Below, in pieces: positions 23,098 to 34,448 of a stretch of 64,000 nucleotides of DNA. The translations under genes were made by a program, and so were the position numbers. How positions within the stretch are numbered: position 1 is the stretch's first letter; the number at the start of each line of letters is the position of its first letter. The stretch is from NCBI GenBank assembly GCA_036898135.1, contig CM072512.1, positions 41,094,618 through 41,158,617 on the forward strand, in the 5' to 3' direction. The notes below the pieces were generated by a model. That model ran no database searches. It was given only the letters and a program-made list of their open reading frames with translations, and had not been told where the DNA came from. This stretch comes from Oncomelania hupensis (lineage: Eukaryota; Mollusca; Gastropoda; Littorinimorpha; Pomatiopsidae).

Positions 23098-23380
23098 ACA
23101 ATTATAAGTTTATTTTTAATCTATGTCTCTTTTTAGTGATTCACCACTGACAGTGTACTTCAGCCTTCCACTTCCAGAATCATAAACACAACAAAGATTA
23201 TTATATCAAAGATACTTTTATACAATGTGAATTAATTTTCGAGCTAATGTTAATTAAAAGTATCTTTGATATACTGTATATCTTAGTTGTGTTTATGATT
23301 CTGGAAGTGGAAGGCTGAAGTGCACTGTCAGTGGTGAATCACTAAAAAGAGACATAGATTAAAGATAAACATATAATTGT
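23098..23380. mobile_element. Near-perfect foldback element, arms about 124 bp
   Basis: The left arm (23098-23221) and right arm (about 23251-23380) are reverse complements with few differences. Shared blocks include TCTATGTCTCTTTTTAGTGA, TTCACCACTGACAGTG, CTTCAGCCTTCCACTTCCAG, AATCATAAACACAAC and ATATCAAAGATACTTTTA. The loop is about 30 bp. There is no open frame. It could be a foldback MITE or a young inverted duplication. A transcript would fold into one long hairpin. Confidence 0.85.
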
Positions 23381-23905
23381 ATTTTACTTTCAAAATACTT
23401 AGCAGTTCCTGTTGTGTTTACAATTTCTTCCACTTTCAGGCAATTGATATTTCCTACATGTAGTTATTGTACCAACACCACAACATAAACTATACACTAT
23501 GTAGGCTACAATGGAACATTATAGTCTCAAATAAATTTGACTTCACTCAGTGGCTGACAGCTTGGACACCCAAAGATAACCTATAACGGGCATAAAATCA
23601 GCAGCACAACAACAAAATATAATAGATACTTTTAATTATACAACAATACAAGACAAATGAATTTTCGTGCTTTGCTCTTCTTCAGATTAAAAACAAACAT
23701 AAAATGACAAAATGCTGCAGAATGCACAAAAAAAGTCACTTCCAGGAAAATTTTTGAAACGGGCATATAACATCAGGCCCAGCAAATGGGTCATCAAAAA
23801 TTTATTTGGACGGGTAATAACTGCTAGTTCTGTTAAAAAGGGCATTTATTGTTAGGTATTGTGAAATAACGTTCTGTATAAGTGACAACTAGAACGGTAA
23901 GCTCT
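23381..23905. other. Unassigned stretch with a partial foldback relative
   Basis: Positions 23620-23670 (AGATACTTTTAATTATACAA ... AATGAATTTTCG) resemble the inner arm and loop of the foldback. Otherwise nothing was recognised. Confidence 0.35.
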
Positions 23906-23911
23906 CATCTC

Positions 23912-23963
<52 letters not shown>

Positions 23964-23965
23964 TT
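23912..23965. repeat. (CT)n-(CA)n microsatellite
   Basis: About 16 CT units, then about 10 CA units. Confidence 0.93.
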
Positions 23966-24179
23966 CTCTTTCAGTTTCTCACTCTTTTATTTTTTTTAAA
24001 ACAAATATGACATACTGAATCCAGAAACGGAACCCAACTTTTTCCTACATAAAAGTAAAAGCTTAAAAACACCTGCAAACTTTACCGATGAAGCTGATGA
24101 CAGGATCCGTCGGCAACGAGACATGCCAAACCAGACAGACACACATCAGTAAGACGTGTGCCTGCAGACACGCGCGCGC

Positions 24180-24276
24180 GCACCCACACACACACACACA
24201 AACCACATTTATACAGAACCTAAACACACCCAAACACACCCACACATCCACACACACACAAACCTACACACACATA

Positions 24277-24340
<64 letters not shown>
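24180..24340. repeat. CA-rich array
   Basis: Interrupted CA-rich units (24180-24275), then about 31 uninterrupted CA units (24279-24340). Confidence 0.95.
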
Positions 24341-24342
<2 letters not shown>

Positions 24343-25640
24343 ACGTATAGCCCCTCATTTATTTCACGTATATAATCATTTAGTGTGCGTGTTTCGGCAT
24401 TGCACTGTTCAATGTTCAAATGGCCATTGTACCAAAACATATACCTAGTATTCATAATGTATACTTGGCAATAAATTCAACTTGAACTTAAATGTTTTTT
24501 GTTGTTGCATTTGTTAATGACTGAATTTAGATCTATTTATTTTTAAATTTTAAATTCACTTGGATCTGTTGATTTATTTTAATTTTATTTAACTAAAAAA
24601 AATGTTTTGTTGTAATTTTGATATAGGTTGAGTGGGAACATTCCATTAAAAACAAAAATTGTGTTTTAACAACACAAGAAACCACGTCCAGAGAACCTTA
24701 TAAAGAGAGAAAAAGCATCCCGCTTTTTCTCTGGTGGGAGAAAAAAGGGAGAATAAGAAGAAATAATTTTTTACAAAATAAAACACAAAACCAAACTAAA
24801 GTCTGCTTTAGGCGCTCACACGTATACATACATTGACAATAAGAAATATTTAAACAATATAAAACTCGTTATGTTAAAATGATGGTAGAGAATGTGATGA
24901 GAAAAACGGGAAAAGGTAGGATAAAGGAGAGAATATTGGAGAGTGAGGTTCTTAGCACCAAGGTTCAAAATACATGTACACAACACAGTTCAACCAATTA
25001 AGGAATGAATGTGGCATGGTGATTTTTAATATAATTATCAAAGAAAGAAAACGTACTTAATAATTATGCATTCTATAGCATACAATTTCAATCAAGTGGT
25101 CTCAAACTAAGCTGGTTTAGGCTCACATATAATGAGTAAACATATGATTTACATTTTTCAAGATACCTTTATTTGAGTTTGTGCTTTGCTATATTTTGGA
25201 TCACCAGCACTATCCTTTTGTGTCTTGGGCAAAGCTGCATGAAGTAGAAACGCTTCAATGTTTATTTATTTATTTTTTAAATAAATCTGGCCATTTTTGT
25301 TTTAACAAATTACTGCACAAATGAATTTTTTAAACTGTCAAAGAAAATAATTCACATTTTTTCTTTTGTTTGTAGGCTTTTTGCACAGATAAAATATTTC
25401 GCAAATAGCAGGCAATTATACGTAATTATCACACATAACATGATTTGTCGAGCAGATAACGAAATAGAGTTCTCTTTGCAACTGAAAGTGTACACATTGT
25501 TGCGGTTCCACACAGCGAATCTCTCTCTCCTACTCTGCGCTTCACTTTCACAGCCGCCACTATCAGGGGTGATCAACCCATTTTCAAGGGACGCAACTAT
25601 TGTAAACGACAACGCAAAATGACGGGAGTTTTGCGTCTGG
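24341..25640. other. Unassigned AT-rich stretch
   Basis: About 1.3 kb with no recognisable gene. An 11-bp perfect stem with a 5-nt loop lies at 24706-24732 (AGAGAAAAAGC / GCTTTTTCTCT). Confidence 0.45.
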
Positions 25641-25654
25641 GCATAGTCTGTGGC

Positions 25655-25790
25655 TTATTGTTAGGTTAAGGGTTAGGGTTAGAGTTTGAGTTTGGTTTAG
25701 GGTTAGTTTCAGAAAATGGATACATAAAAAAAGTCAAAATAACGTATGTGGCCTTTCATGAAAGTCATAACAACGGCATTTTTACACGGT
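25655..25790 (-). mobile_element. Telomere-core element H4 (partial)
   Basis: The minus strand reads CCGTGTAAAAATGCCGTTGT, then TATGACTTTCATGAAAG, then CCACATACGTTATTTTGAC, then a CCCTAA-type array. This is the order seen in H3. GT repeats abut the terminus (25795-25840). The other end is unclear. Confidence 0.5.
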
Positions 25791-25859
25791 TGCGTGCGTG
25801 TGTGTTTGTGTGTGTGTGTAGGTGTGTGTGTGTGTGCGTGTCGTGAGAGGACTAGTTTT

Positions 25860-27357
25860 ACTCTGCTTATTTTAATATTTAGCTTGGTTAGTCTATGTAA
25901 TCTTAGATTAGAATTTCAATGGTAGGCAGCAGCAGACGATGGAAGTAATCAAGCGTAGCAATAGCATACTGCCGCTTACACACAGTGGCCGTTGACGCTA
26001 GCTCAGGCAATGACATCATCGTAATTACGTTAGACAAGTCTATTATCCGCCAATGAGATCACCGCTTAGAATAGACTCAACCAGGCCTTACTGATTCGAA
26101 TAGAGACACAGAACGGCAGTCGTGGTTGAACCAAGGAGCAGTACACAGCTACACAAGCTAGCAGTAGATCTCTCCAGAAAAGACTAGGACGCAGTACTTG
26201 TGAAAATCCGAATTCACTCAAGTAGCCACTGGCCTGAAATTGTCGCGAAGGTAAATGAACATACTTCTGTTTTATCGTGATGTATTATATTATTGTTGAA
26301 TTATGTTTGTGGAATTTGCTATGCACAAAATTGAATTGTTAGTCCGACTTTGCCTGAACATGTGGCGAAGCTGACCACAAGGCAAAAAGACGACCGGCCG
26401 ACGCCATCTTGAATTCTGTACGGAACCACTGTTGTTTAACTTATATGTGTGCTTACAGACCAGTGGCTGTACAAATGAATGTGTATAATATCATTAATTC
26501 TTGATGTGTATAAGTAGCCATGTTTTATATTTATGGATGTATAGGAACTTAGAGTGGAGATTCCAGTGGACCACGGACTTAGCAGAATGTTCGTCGCTTA
26601 TATATGTAGATGTGGAGCTAATCACTGAGGGCTATTACGACCTTCAGTGAGACGCTCTGCACACACCTATCATTCAAGGTTGTGCAGAATTTCGTCTCAT
26701 ATGTTACAGACGATCAGGCGTTCTGTAGTGCGCCCAACACAGCATCAGACGAAACCACGTCGACGCATACGTTGGCTGCAGTGGTATCCCCAGCATTGCG
26801 CGAGGAAAACCCACCAGTCTAACCACAGGGAAGAACCCAGAAGAAGACAACATAGTTGTCAGGAAACCGACCACAGCACAGCACGCCAGACTCACAGTTA
26901 AGTCACTAAGCGTGTGTGCACAAAAACTGAGAGCTACAGGACCACAGTAGTCCACTTTTCATGAACTATAACATCCAGTGCTCGAGGATGAACAATTAGC
27001 TGCATAGACTATCAGCGATCGAATTATTCACAGTGACTATTTAACGTTTAAGGTAGATTAGTACTTAGAAAATCTTGTATAGAGTAGAAGAAATAAATGT
27101 GTGACGTTTAACTGTTATCAAGTGGCTGGACTACATATGATTCATAGCCGTGTGAAAGCTAGTGTGACAGTAATCTTTTACCATTTTTCTATCTATCTCT
27201 GTAACCCAGCCTTAACACAGACCGAGCTAAATAAATAAATTTATTAAAGTAATCCACAGGGTGACTCACTAGCGGTCCCCATCGGATAAAGCGTGAGGTT
27301 TACATCATTCCATTGTGCAGAGCCCAGCAACCCATAAAACCCACGTGACAGTGTGTA
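25860..27357. other. Unassigned stretch of mixed composition
   Basis: About 1.5 kb, less AT-rich than its surroundings and free of microsatellites. Open frames of about 84 codons occur on both strands at 26647-26955 without recognisable domains. A donor-like site (GAAG|GTAAAT) lies at 26249. It could hold non-coding exons or an LTR-like repeat, but neither can be shown. Confidence 0.3.
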
Positions 27358-27593
27358 CTTGTTTACACGGTGTTATTTGGACAAATCAGTGAACATCTAC
27401 ATAACTTGTTTTGACATACGTACTTGTTTTGACGTCAAACCAATGATCCGTTAGGGTTAAGGCTGCGTTACGGTAAGGGTTAGGGTTATGGTTAGTGTTA
27501 GAACACTTAAAGGTACTTAAAAAGGGGGGATGTAATATGACCCATTGTCAACACAACGTATGTGGCGTTTTAGGAAAGACAATAACACCGTGA

Positions 27594-27599
<6 letters not shown>
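27358..27599 (-). mobile_element. Telomere-core element H5
   Basis: The ends are inverted: TTACACGGTGTTATTTGGA (27364-27382) against AAAGACAATAACACCGTGA (27576-27594). Between them are TTTTGACGTCAAACC and a GGTTAG-type array (27451-27500). A (GT)n tract begins directly at the right end. Confidence 0.6.

Positions 27600-27627
<28 letters not shown>
27597..27627. repeat. (GT)n microsatellite
   Basis: About 14 GT units directly after element H5. Confidence 0.93.
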
Positions 27628-27664
27628 TGCGCGCGCACGCGGGCTGGCAATTTGAACACCCTAA

Positions 27665-27705
27665 ACTCCTCCTATCCTATCCCGTTGGGATCATGGGATA
27701 CAATA
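27665..27705 (-). mobile_element. Possible very short family C LINE 3' end
   Basis: CTCCTATCCTATCCCGTTGG resembles the start of the other copies (CCTATCCTATCCCGTAACTC), then stops matching. Confidence 0.25.
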
Positions 27706-27973
27706 AATCAATAATGATATTATTTACATGAGCATACATTACATTTTGGCGCAGGCAAATGTAGTTCTATTTCCTGCTCAGGTAACCTAAAACAGTAAGT
27801 ATAGAAACTGCACAGTTAAACTTCAGAGCAGCCACAAGTTACAGCAACTGGTGACAAGGGCTGTCGGCACTAAGGCAGGTAAAACGAGAGAGGGAGAAAT
27901 CAAAAACATCTCCTCCCGAACTCGTCTCAGGCCTGACTATCTGTCTGACAATCTGTCTTGACTGCTTGTATGC

Positions 27974-28063
<90 letters not shown>

Positions 28064-28093
28064 CACTACCACCATCATCATCATCATCATTAT
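27974..28093. repeat. (ATC)n microsatellite
   Basis: About 23 ATC units, then imperfect ATC/ACC units. The reading frames here are artefacts. Confidence 0.95.
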
Positions 28094-29250
28094 TAGTAGC
28101 AGCAGTTTTGATTTTGTTGTTGTTCTTCTTCTCCTTCCTCTTCCTTTTTCACCATTCTCCTTATGACCACCATCCACCACCATAATTTTATTCTCTAGGG
28201 AATTTCTTCCTTATCTCTTCTGTAATTCCCACCCGTTGAGATATTCTCTAACATCAAAACCAATCTTTCAAAATCAAAAAGGCTGTGTTCTGTCCATCAG
28301 ACAAACCGCGCCCCCCCCCCCCCCCCCTACCCTCCCTCAAAGAAAAAAAAACAACTATAAGGAATAAACAAAGAAAGAAATAAAACAAAACGAACCAAGT
28401 AAACAAAACTTCAAAGAACAGAAGACAGGTGAGGACATGCAGTGTAGATAAAGTGAGTGTGTGAAAGCGCGCGCGCGTGTGTGTGTGTGAGTGTGTGTGT
28501 TGGTGTGTGTGTGTGTGGATGCTTGCTATGAATCTTAAGAGAGACCGAGAGAGATACAGAAAGAGTAAAGGCTGGGAGCGAGAGAAAGACGAGAGAAGAG
28601 AGATCATGCATGCATGCATTTTTAGCTATGTTTGCATGGTAATAATAGCCTATTATTCTTCCCATTCTTACATACGCGCGAGGTGTATTTTTAGGGCTGC
28701 GTACTAATATATACCCGTATGACTAAGCGATTGGGAGACTTAAGATCCCAAACGCCGCATTTGTTTGAACTGGCTGTCAGCACAAAAGGTTCGCTGATGC
28801 ATCTCCGCTAGCGAGGTAGAAAATAGCCGAGCTAACGACAAAAACGGAAACAAAAGACTCATCAACGTTTTTGTACGGCGGTATCCCGCCTGGTAGAGGT
28901 CGTTACCAGGCCCGTATCTCTGGTGTTACTTTCTAAACGACCGTTCTCACGCATATATATAGATTTTACGGGCCCGAACCAAGTTATATTAGGACCCTAA
29001 AGACGGTATACTGGGACTCATAAATCACACGCTCATTTTTGTATAATGAATAGTTTCAATCTCTTCATCTACCTCGTTCTTTTCGTTCTACTTTCTTCTT
29101 CTTTCTTTCTTTCTGTGTTAGTTGGATTGTGTTTTTTCTCTTTTGAACTTTCTTTCTTTTTTTTCTTCCTTCTTCTTTTTCTTCCTTGATAGACAACTTA
29201 CCACCGCTTCCTACTCTTTCTCTCTCCCCACTCCTCTCTCTCTCTCCCCA

Positions 29251-29290
<40 letters not shown>

Positions 29291-29555
29291 CCTCTCTCTT
29301 TCTCTCCTTCTGTTTTTTTTTCTTCCTCCTTACGTCCTCCTCCTCTCTTTTTCCTTTCTTCCATGGTTCAAGTGTGGGTAGTTACATATCATAATAATGT
29401 AACCGTCGACATATCAGTCAAAGGCCTAGTAATGAAAAAAAAGATGGCAAGCCATTCAAATGTATTTCTCAGGCGCTCCAAAACATTGCCGGGGACAACA
29501 GCATGCTGGGCAGTGTTTAATTTCTTGGCGGCGTTGTGGCGCGGCTTTATCATAA
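28094..29555. other. Unassigned, low-complexity-rich
   Basis: Contains C19 near 28310, GT runs at 28477-28517 and an imperfect CT tract at 29215-29310. No gene was recognised. Confidence 0.5.
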
Positions 29556-30373
29556 CAGGGGCGTCGCACACGGAGGGGCAGGGGGGGCACCTGCCCCCCC
29601 AATAATTTGGCCAAAAAAAAAGAAAGAAAGAAAGAAGAAAAGAAGAAGAAGAAGAAGAAGAAGATTTCAAACGATAGAGGAAGGCAGGAAGAATCAACTT
29701 TCAGTGCCATGAGGAGGGTCAAGAAGTACCTCAGGTCAAGCTCAACAGAAGAGCGTCTGAACCACTTGATGCTGCTCCACGTCCACAAACAAAGGACGGA
29801 TTCCTTGGATTTGGTTAAGCTTGCCAATACTTTTGCATCTTCTCAGCACCGCAGAGAAGTGTTTGGAACTTTCAGCGTCCTGGACAACTGCAAGCTGGGT
29901 GTGATCACCAAGACAAAAGGCACTCAGACAGACAGTATTTTGCTTTAGAGAAACTGCGAGTAATATACGCCCTAGTAAAACAAATTGATCAATTGACTGA
30001 TTTTCTGAAACTGGTAGTGGAAGTGTTTGATCATTATATGTATGCAATATGCAAAACGAGTTGTGATTTATAGAGAAGACACAATTTCAACCTAGATGAT
30101 CTTGCGGCAGGTAATTAATGTTCGTGTTTCCTGGTTTTAATCATTATCACATATCGCTAATCATTTATTTGTAGTTTCTGGAAATGAATCTTGTATTTTC
30201 AGTAAAGAAGAACATAAATAATTAAATGTTTTTACTCTCAGTCTTTCAGTTGGATGAAGGTACGAGGATATATTACAGGGTGCGTCCCGCTTGTCAGACC
30301 CCCCCCCCCCACCTCCCCGTCGACAGGGTTGCCCCCCCCCCAATATTTTGGACCGTGCGACGCCCCTGCATAA
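29551..30373 (+). mobile_element. Internally deleted hAT element with 5-bp TSD
   Basis: The element spans 29556-30368 (813 bp). The terminal inverted repeat CAGGGGCGTCGCAC is matched by GTGCGACGCCCCTG at the right end. The direct repeat CATAA abuts both ends (29551-29555, 30369-30373). G- and C-runs lie just inside both ends. The plus strand carries a transposase C-terminal remnant. Most of the transposase is missing, so it is non-autonomous. Confidence 0.75.
29683..29948 (+). pseudogene. hAT transposase C-terminal remnant
   Basis: Residues FSAMRRVKKYLRSSSTEERL followed by NHLMLLHVHKQRTDSLDLV match the C-terminal dimerisation region of hAT transposases (usual form ERSFSxxRRxKxxLRSxMxxxRLxxLxLL). 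The formal frame starts at 29607, but its first ~25 residues are encoded by an AAG run. The RNase H-like catalytic domain and BED finger are absent, so it cannot be active alone. Confidence 0.7.
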
Positions 30374-30379
30374 GGAACC

Positions 30380-31498
30380 AAAATGGAATACTCGGAATGG
30401 TAGGCCAGCTAAATCTACATACAGGCCAAAAAACCTGTTTACAAAATTGTGAAGCACACTGACCTTGAACTTTGAGAAAGTACAAACAGGAATGATTGTA
30501 GCATATTTAGCAGCAGTTAAACTATCCGGAAAGTAAAAATAATGAATTTTGGTTACGTTATTTTTGAGATAAGGAGAAATAACAAATGTTTTGAACACAC
30601 ACAGACACAAAAATGGAAATTAGAAGGGACGGACAGACTGACCGACAATTGGACTACTACTGAACGATGGCCCGGCGCTCAATATTTCAAGTACTTGTAT
30701 ACCGCCGTGTCTGAGATATTTAGGACGATGTATTTAACAACTCATAGACTCCAGTGACTTGCTCTTTGCGTTAAAGCATAAATGATGGCAGGCGGCTCGT
30801 TCCAATTTCTCCCAATTGTTTCAAAGTATGTCCAAATAAGTCTGGAAATTGAAAAAAAAATAATTACCGGAGAAAATTGAAAAAAAAATCAAGAGGTTGG
30901 TAAGGACGCCCCCACCTGCGAGCAATAATTTTTCTTGCATCTGTTAAGCTGATGAAGTTGAGTTGAATGCATTTTCAACCAATTTGCTGACGAGCTCAAA
31001 AACTAAATTTAAAAAAATTGCAGCGAACAGTCTGAGTGGTTTTTCTCTCTCTGTGTGTGTGTATGTGTAAGTGAGTGAGACAGTGATTGAATGAGTGTTT
31101 GGTTGAACAAATTTGTCCATAACTTCAACAAATGCAACAAAGCTTACCAAAAAAAAAACAACAGAAGGCATGTTGCGACACAACTCTTAACCATAATCAT
31201 CTAAATAATTTGTGAGAAATCGGGTGGGTGGGGGTGGGGGGAGACGCCTTGAGGGATCAGGGTTGGGGCAGGAGCAGTAGGAGATTTGCCTGTGAATGTG
31301 TCATTGTGTGTCCGTGTTCGTTTTCAGATTGTTTACGTGTACAGTTTGTGTGTGTGAGTGTGCGCGCGAGCGTTTGTGTGTGTGTGTGTGCGCGTGTGTG
31401 TGTGAACACAGAGACAGAGAGAATGAGAGAGATAAGAGGGTAGCATGTTTTGTGTATGTTAGGGGGTCTGTTCCAGCGTATTCATGAGTGCACATGTG
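30380..31498. other. Unassigned stretch
   Basis: GT-rich part at 31340-31405. No gene or clear repeat was recognised. Confidence 0.4.
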
Positions 31499-31967
31499 TA
31501 CGTACAGGGATGTTGCTAGGAAATTTTTTCTTCGGCGATTTGGCCGAAACAGCCGTGAAACTTTCGGCTTTTTACAGAAAGTTTCGGCTTTTTCTTCCAA
31601 AGCAGTCTCACATGTTTTTTGACTAGATTCACAACGTTAACGTGCACCATCCACCTCCATTTATTAAAAGTGTTCTGTGGATGCATATCTTTTTTAATAA
31701 AACATGATTTTAAGAGTAGAATAAGAATATTGAAAAGAAATGTTATTTTCTTAAATTTTAGACACACAAAAACAATAAAAAGTTTAGACTGTCCCTTGAC
31801 AGACCACAATACTGTCAGAGTTTCTAGGTTTAACCTTAGTAATTATCGAATCCTCACCTAAACTGCAAGCGTGCAGCACAGGAATATCGCAAAAATGGAC
31901 AAAACCGAGCCGATTCACCCGTGAAAACTTCGGCTCGGCGAGCCGACATGACGGACAGTTTATCGGC

Positions 31968-31998
<31 letters not shown>

Positions 31999-32049
31999 AA
32001 AATTTAGGCTAAAAGCCGAAGATCCGACCCAACGACATCCATGTACGTA
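31499..32049. mobile_element. TIR element of about 540 bp with TACGTA flanks
   Basis: The element spans 31505-32043. The left end CAGGGATGTTGCTAGG pairs imperfectly with the right end (reverse complement CATGGATGTCGTTGGG). TACGTA lies directly outside each end. Inside are repeated CTTCGGC/GCCGAA motifs near both ends and a T-run of about 30 (31970-31994). There is no transposase. It is probably a hAT-like MITE. Confidence 0.5.
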
Positions 32050-32515
32050 TATATGTTTTGATGTCAAAGGGTGCGAACGCGCGCGTGCTTGTGTGAGTTC
32101 ATACGTCCATAGCGTGAAGTATAAGGTCTGTGTGTTACAGCGTGATTGACTTGTGCGCGTGCGTGTGTAGGCATTATTAGCGGACAGGAAAGAATTGCTG
32201 ACTATTTATTAGCCAGAAAAAAAGGCGTTCAAGGGTGCAAACAAGAGAAGCAGCTAATTTCGATTAAGGCATTAACTTGTTGGCAAACAGTTCTGATGAT
32301 CATAAGAATTCTGTTATGTGTTATGTTTATCAGTTTATAGTCCCCTCTCTTCCCGTAAGGATCAGAGAGGAGCTTTCTCCACCTGTAGTTTTATACCCTC
32401 GCACGCTGGGGGCGTAGTCCTGCTTACACGAGCACACGAGGGTCTGCAGTAGCTCTTCTAAAGAGGTATGAAATGTTAGCGACATGTAACGTCCAATAAA
32501 TTGGCGGTCGGGTGT
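32050..32515. other. Unassigned stretch
   Basis: No gene or repeat was recognised. Confidence 0.4.

Positions 32516-32517
<2 letters not shown>

Positions 32518-32598
<81 letters not shown>
32518..32598. repeat. (GA)n microsatellite, left part
   Basis: About 40 GA units. A second GA tract on the far side of the SINE (33011-33068) suggests one original tract split by insertion. Confidence 0.97.
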
Positions 32599-32600
<2 letters not shown>

Positions 32601-32603
32601 GGG

Positions 32604-33009
32604 GTGGCCTCGTGGCGCAGTGGATAAGTCGCCGGTTTCCTATGCCGATGGTCCGCGGGTTCGATTCCCGCAAGGAGCGAACGTATGTGACTTAGGTACG
32701 AGACTATTGAGGTCACCGAGGGTTTTCTCCAGGCACTCCGGTTTCCTCCCTCCCTTCAATAATGGTACAGGACGCAGTCAATATAAACATTTCAAAAATA
32801 AAATTTCGATTTTCTTTCCGTCTCCCAATAGCGATCTCCCTGCCTTTACACCACCTGTTTGAGTGATGGAAGTGTATTTGGTGTGTGTGAGGGTGGATGA
32901 GACAGTTGAGCGTGTATGTTGGTATAGATCGCCGCGCTTTGAGCCTGATTGATTTGGGAAAAGGCGCGTATATAACATCCTGTATTATTTGTATTATTAT
33001 TATTATTAT

Positions 33010-33010
<1 letters not shown>
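32604..33010 (+). mobile_element. SINE-B copy 1, full length
   Basis: The tRNA-like head has exact-looking pol III boxes: A TGGCGCAGTGG (32613-32623) and B GGTTCGATTCC (32658-32668), with a perfect T-stem GCGGG/CCCGC. The loop contains CCT (Arg-like). The body has GTGACTTAGGTACGAGAC, TTTTCTCCAGGCACTCC, ATCTCCCTGCCTTTACACCA and ATAGATCGCCGCGCTTTGAG, ending GGCGCGTATATAACATCC and an ATT tail. It matches 53884-54285 along its length and is flanked by GA tracts. Confidence 0.85.

Positions 33011-33068
<58 letters not shown>
33011..33068. repeat. (GA)n microsatellite, right part
   Basis: About 29 GA units directly after the SINE's ATT tail. Confidence 0.97.
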
Positions 33069-33074
<6 letters not shown>

Positions 33075-33942
33075 TACTGTATTGCCTATAAGCAATTTAC
33101 CCATCGCGAGAAGGGAGTGGGGGATACAATAGGGCAAAGAAAAATGAATTACTAAAAGATTTAAAGTAGAATGACTGCGTGATTACACACACATACACGC
33201 AGGCACACACACATACACGCACGCACACCCTCACACACGTACACAGTCATACTCAGGTCAGAAAACGTCCTACAAAACCAACCACTGACACACGGTCTAC
33301 GTTATGCTTGCTGTGCAATAAAAGAACTGAACCGATTTCTTCCAACAATATTCTTTCATCTTTAGGTATGATTCCTGACAAATGCTTTGTTTCGCTAATG
33401 TCAAAGGAGAAAACAATGTTAACATTTGATTCGTCCATCACATGTAGTTCCTTTACAAGGTAAAACTATGTATGTCATCTGAAGTTGTTAAAGATGTACA
33501 AGTTGTTTTAGGTGTCTGCATAAGGTCTATTACTGTAGCATCATCAGTGTCATAATAAAGATTCTGATTCTGATTCTGATCATCAAACCCTGTTTAATCG
33601 CCCGTGTCAATATCACTACTAGTGTCACTGTTCAAATTCGTGTCAGAGTCATATATCTAAGGCGTACGTAAATAGGCTTACAATCATGGCCATCACCTTC
33701 TACAAGTGTTGCACAAACATTTACCGTGGCATGTTCTGGCTCACTATTCACAGTCAAAATGTGCGAAAAAGGATCGAATTGACTATGATCACGACAAAAA
33801 ATAAACATATCGCGCTGCCCTCAAGACCCACAATTTCAGGGTCAACCTAACGTCATTGGTCTCTTGACCCTTCCTTACGCTTCTGTTGCTGTTTATGTTG
33901 TTGCCGTTGCAGTTATTGCGGTTTTGGTACGCTTTATGTATG

Positions 33943-33944
<2 letters not shown>
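33069..33944. other. Unassigned stretch with possible LINE tail
   Basis: CA-rich at 33184-33245. The frame at 33280-33460 contains TRSTLCLLCNKRTE, and an AATAAA(GATTCT)3 tail follows at 33555-33579. A LINE 3' end with a hexanucleotide tail is possible but unproven. GTT-rich at 33885-33920. Confidence 0.3.

Positions 33945-33946
<2 letters not shown>

Positions 33947-33991
<45 letters not shown>
33947..33991. repeat. (GA)n microsatellite
   Basis: About 21 GA units. Confidence 0.95.
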
Positions 33992-33993
<2 letters not shown>

Positions 33994-34392
33994 CTTCAGA
34001 TTTCTGATTCAGACAATTTATTTCCCACAAGGTTGGAGATTTTAAGATGACCTTAGAAGAATTCACTGTAACTGAGACTATAGAGGGAGCCTTCTCTTAA
34101 TCTCCAGAACAGAAAGAGTAGACTAGGTCTCTCAAGCACGCTGTATGATTGAGCCATTACAAAGAATACAATGACCCTTGTTGTTGTATAGGTAGAACCT
34201 TGCTTATTGATTATCTTGTCACAATGTGTTTCATTGCACATGTTCGTGTTTTCAATGTGTGTGAATGTTAATCGCCGGAGGTTGATTCCCCACTTTGTTT
34301 TGCAATAACTCGCCTCATGTCTTCGAGGAACAAATTTCTCCACCGCGATTAGAACATGTAAAAAACATAAACACAAATCAGTAGCAACAGCA

Positions 34393-34393
<1 letters not shown>

Positions 34394-34447
<54 letters not shown>
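34394..34447. repeat. (CA)n microsatellite
   Basis: About 24 CA units. Confidence 0.95.

Positions 34448-34448
<1 letters not shown>

Noticed and set aside
24706..24732. Transcription terminator hairpin
   Set aside because: An 11-bp stem in AT-rich eukaryotic DNA with no adjacent gene has no clear meaning.
28411..28665. 84-121-codon frames near 28.3-28.7 kb
   Set aside because: They are dominated by GT/CA repeats and a poly-C run.
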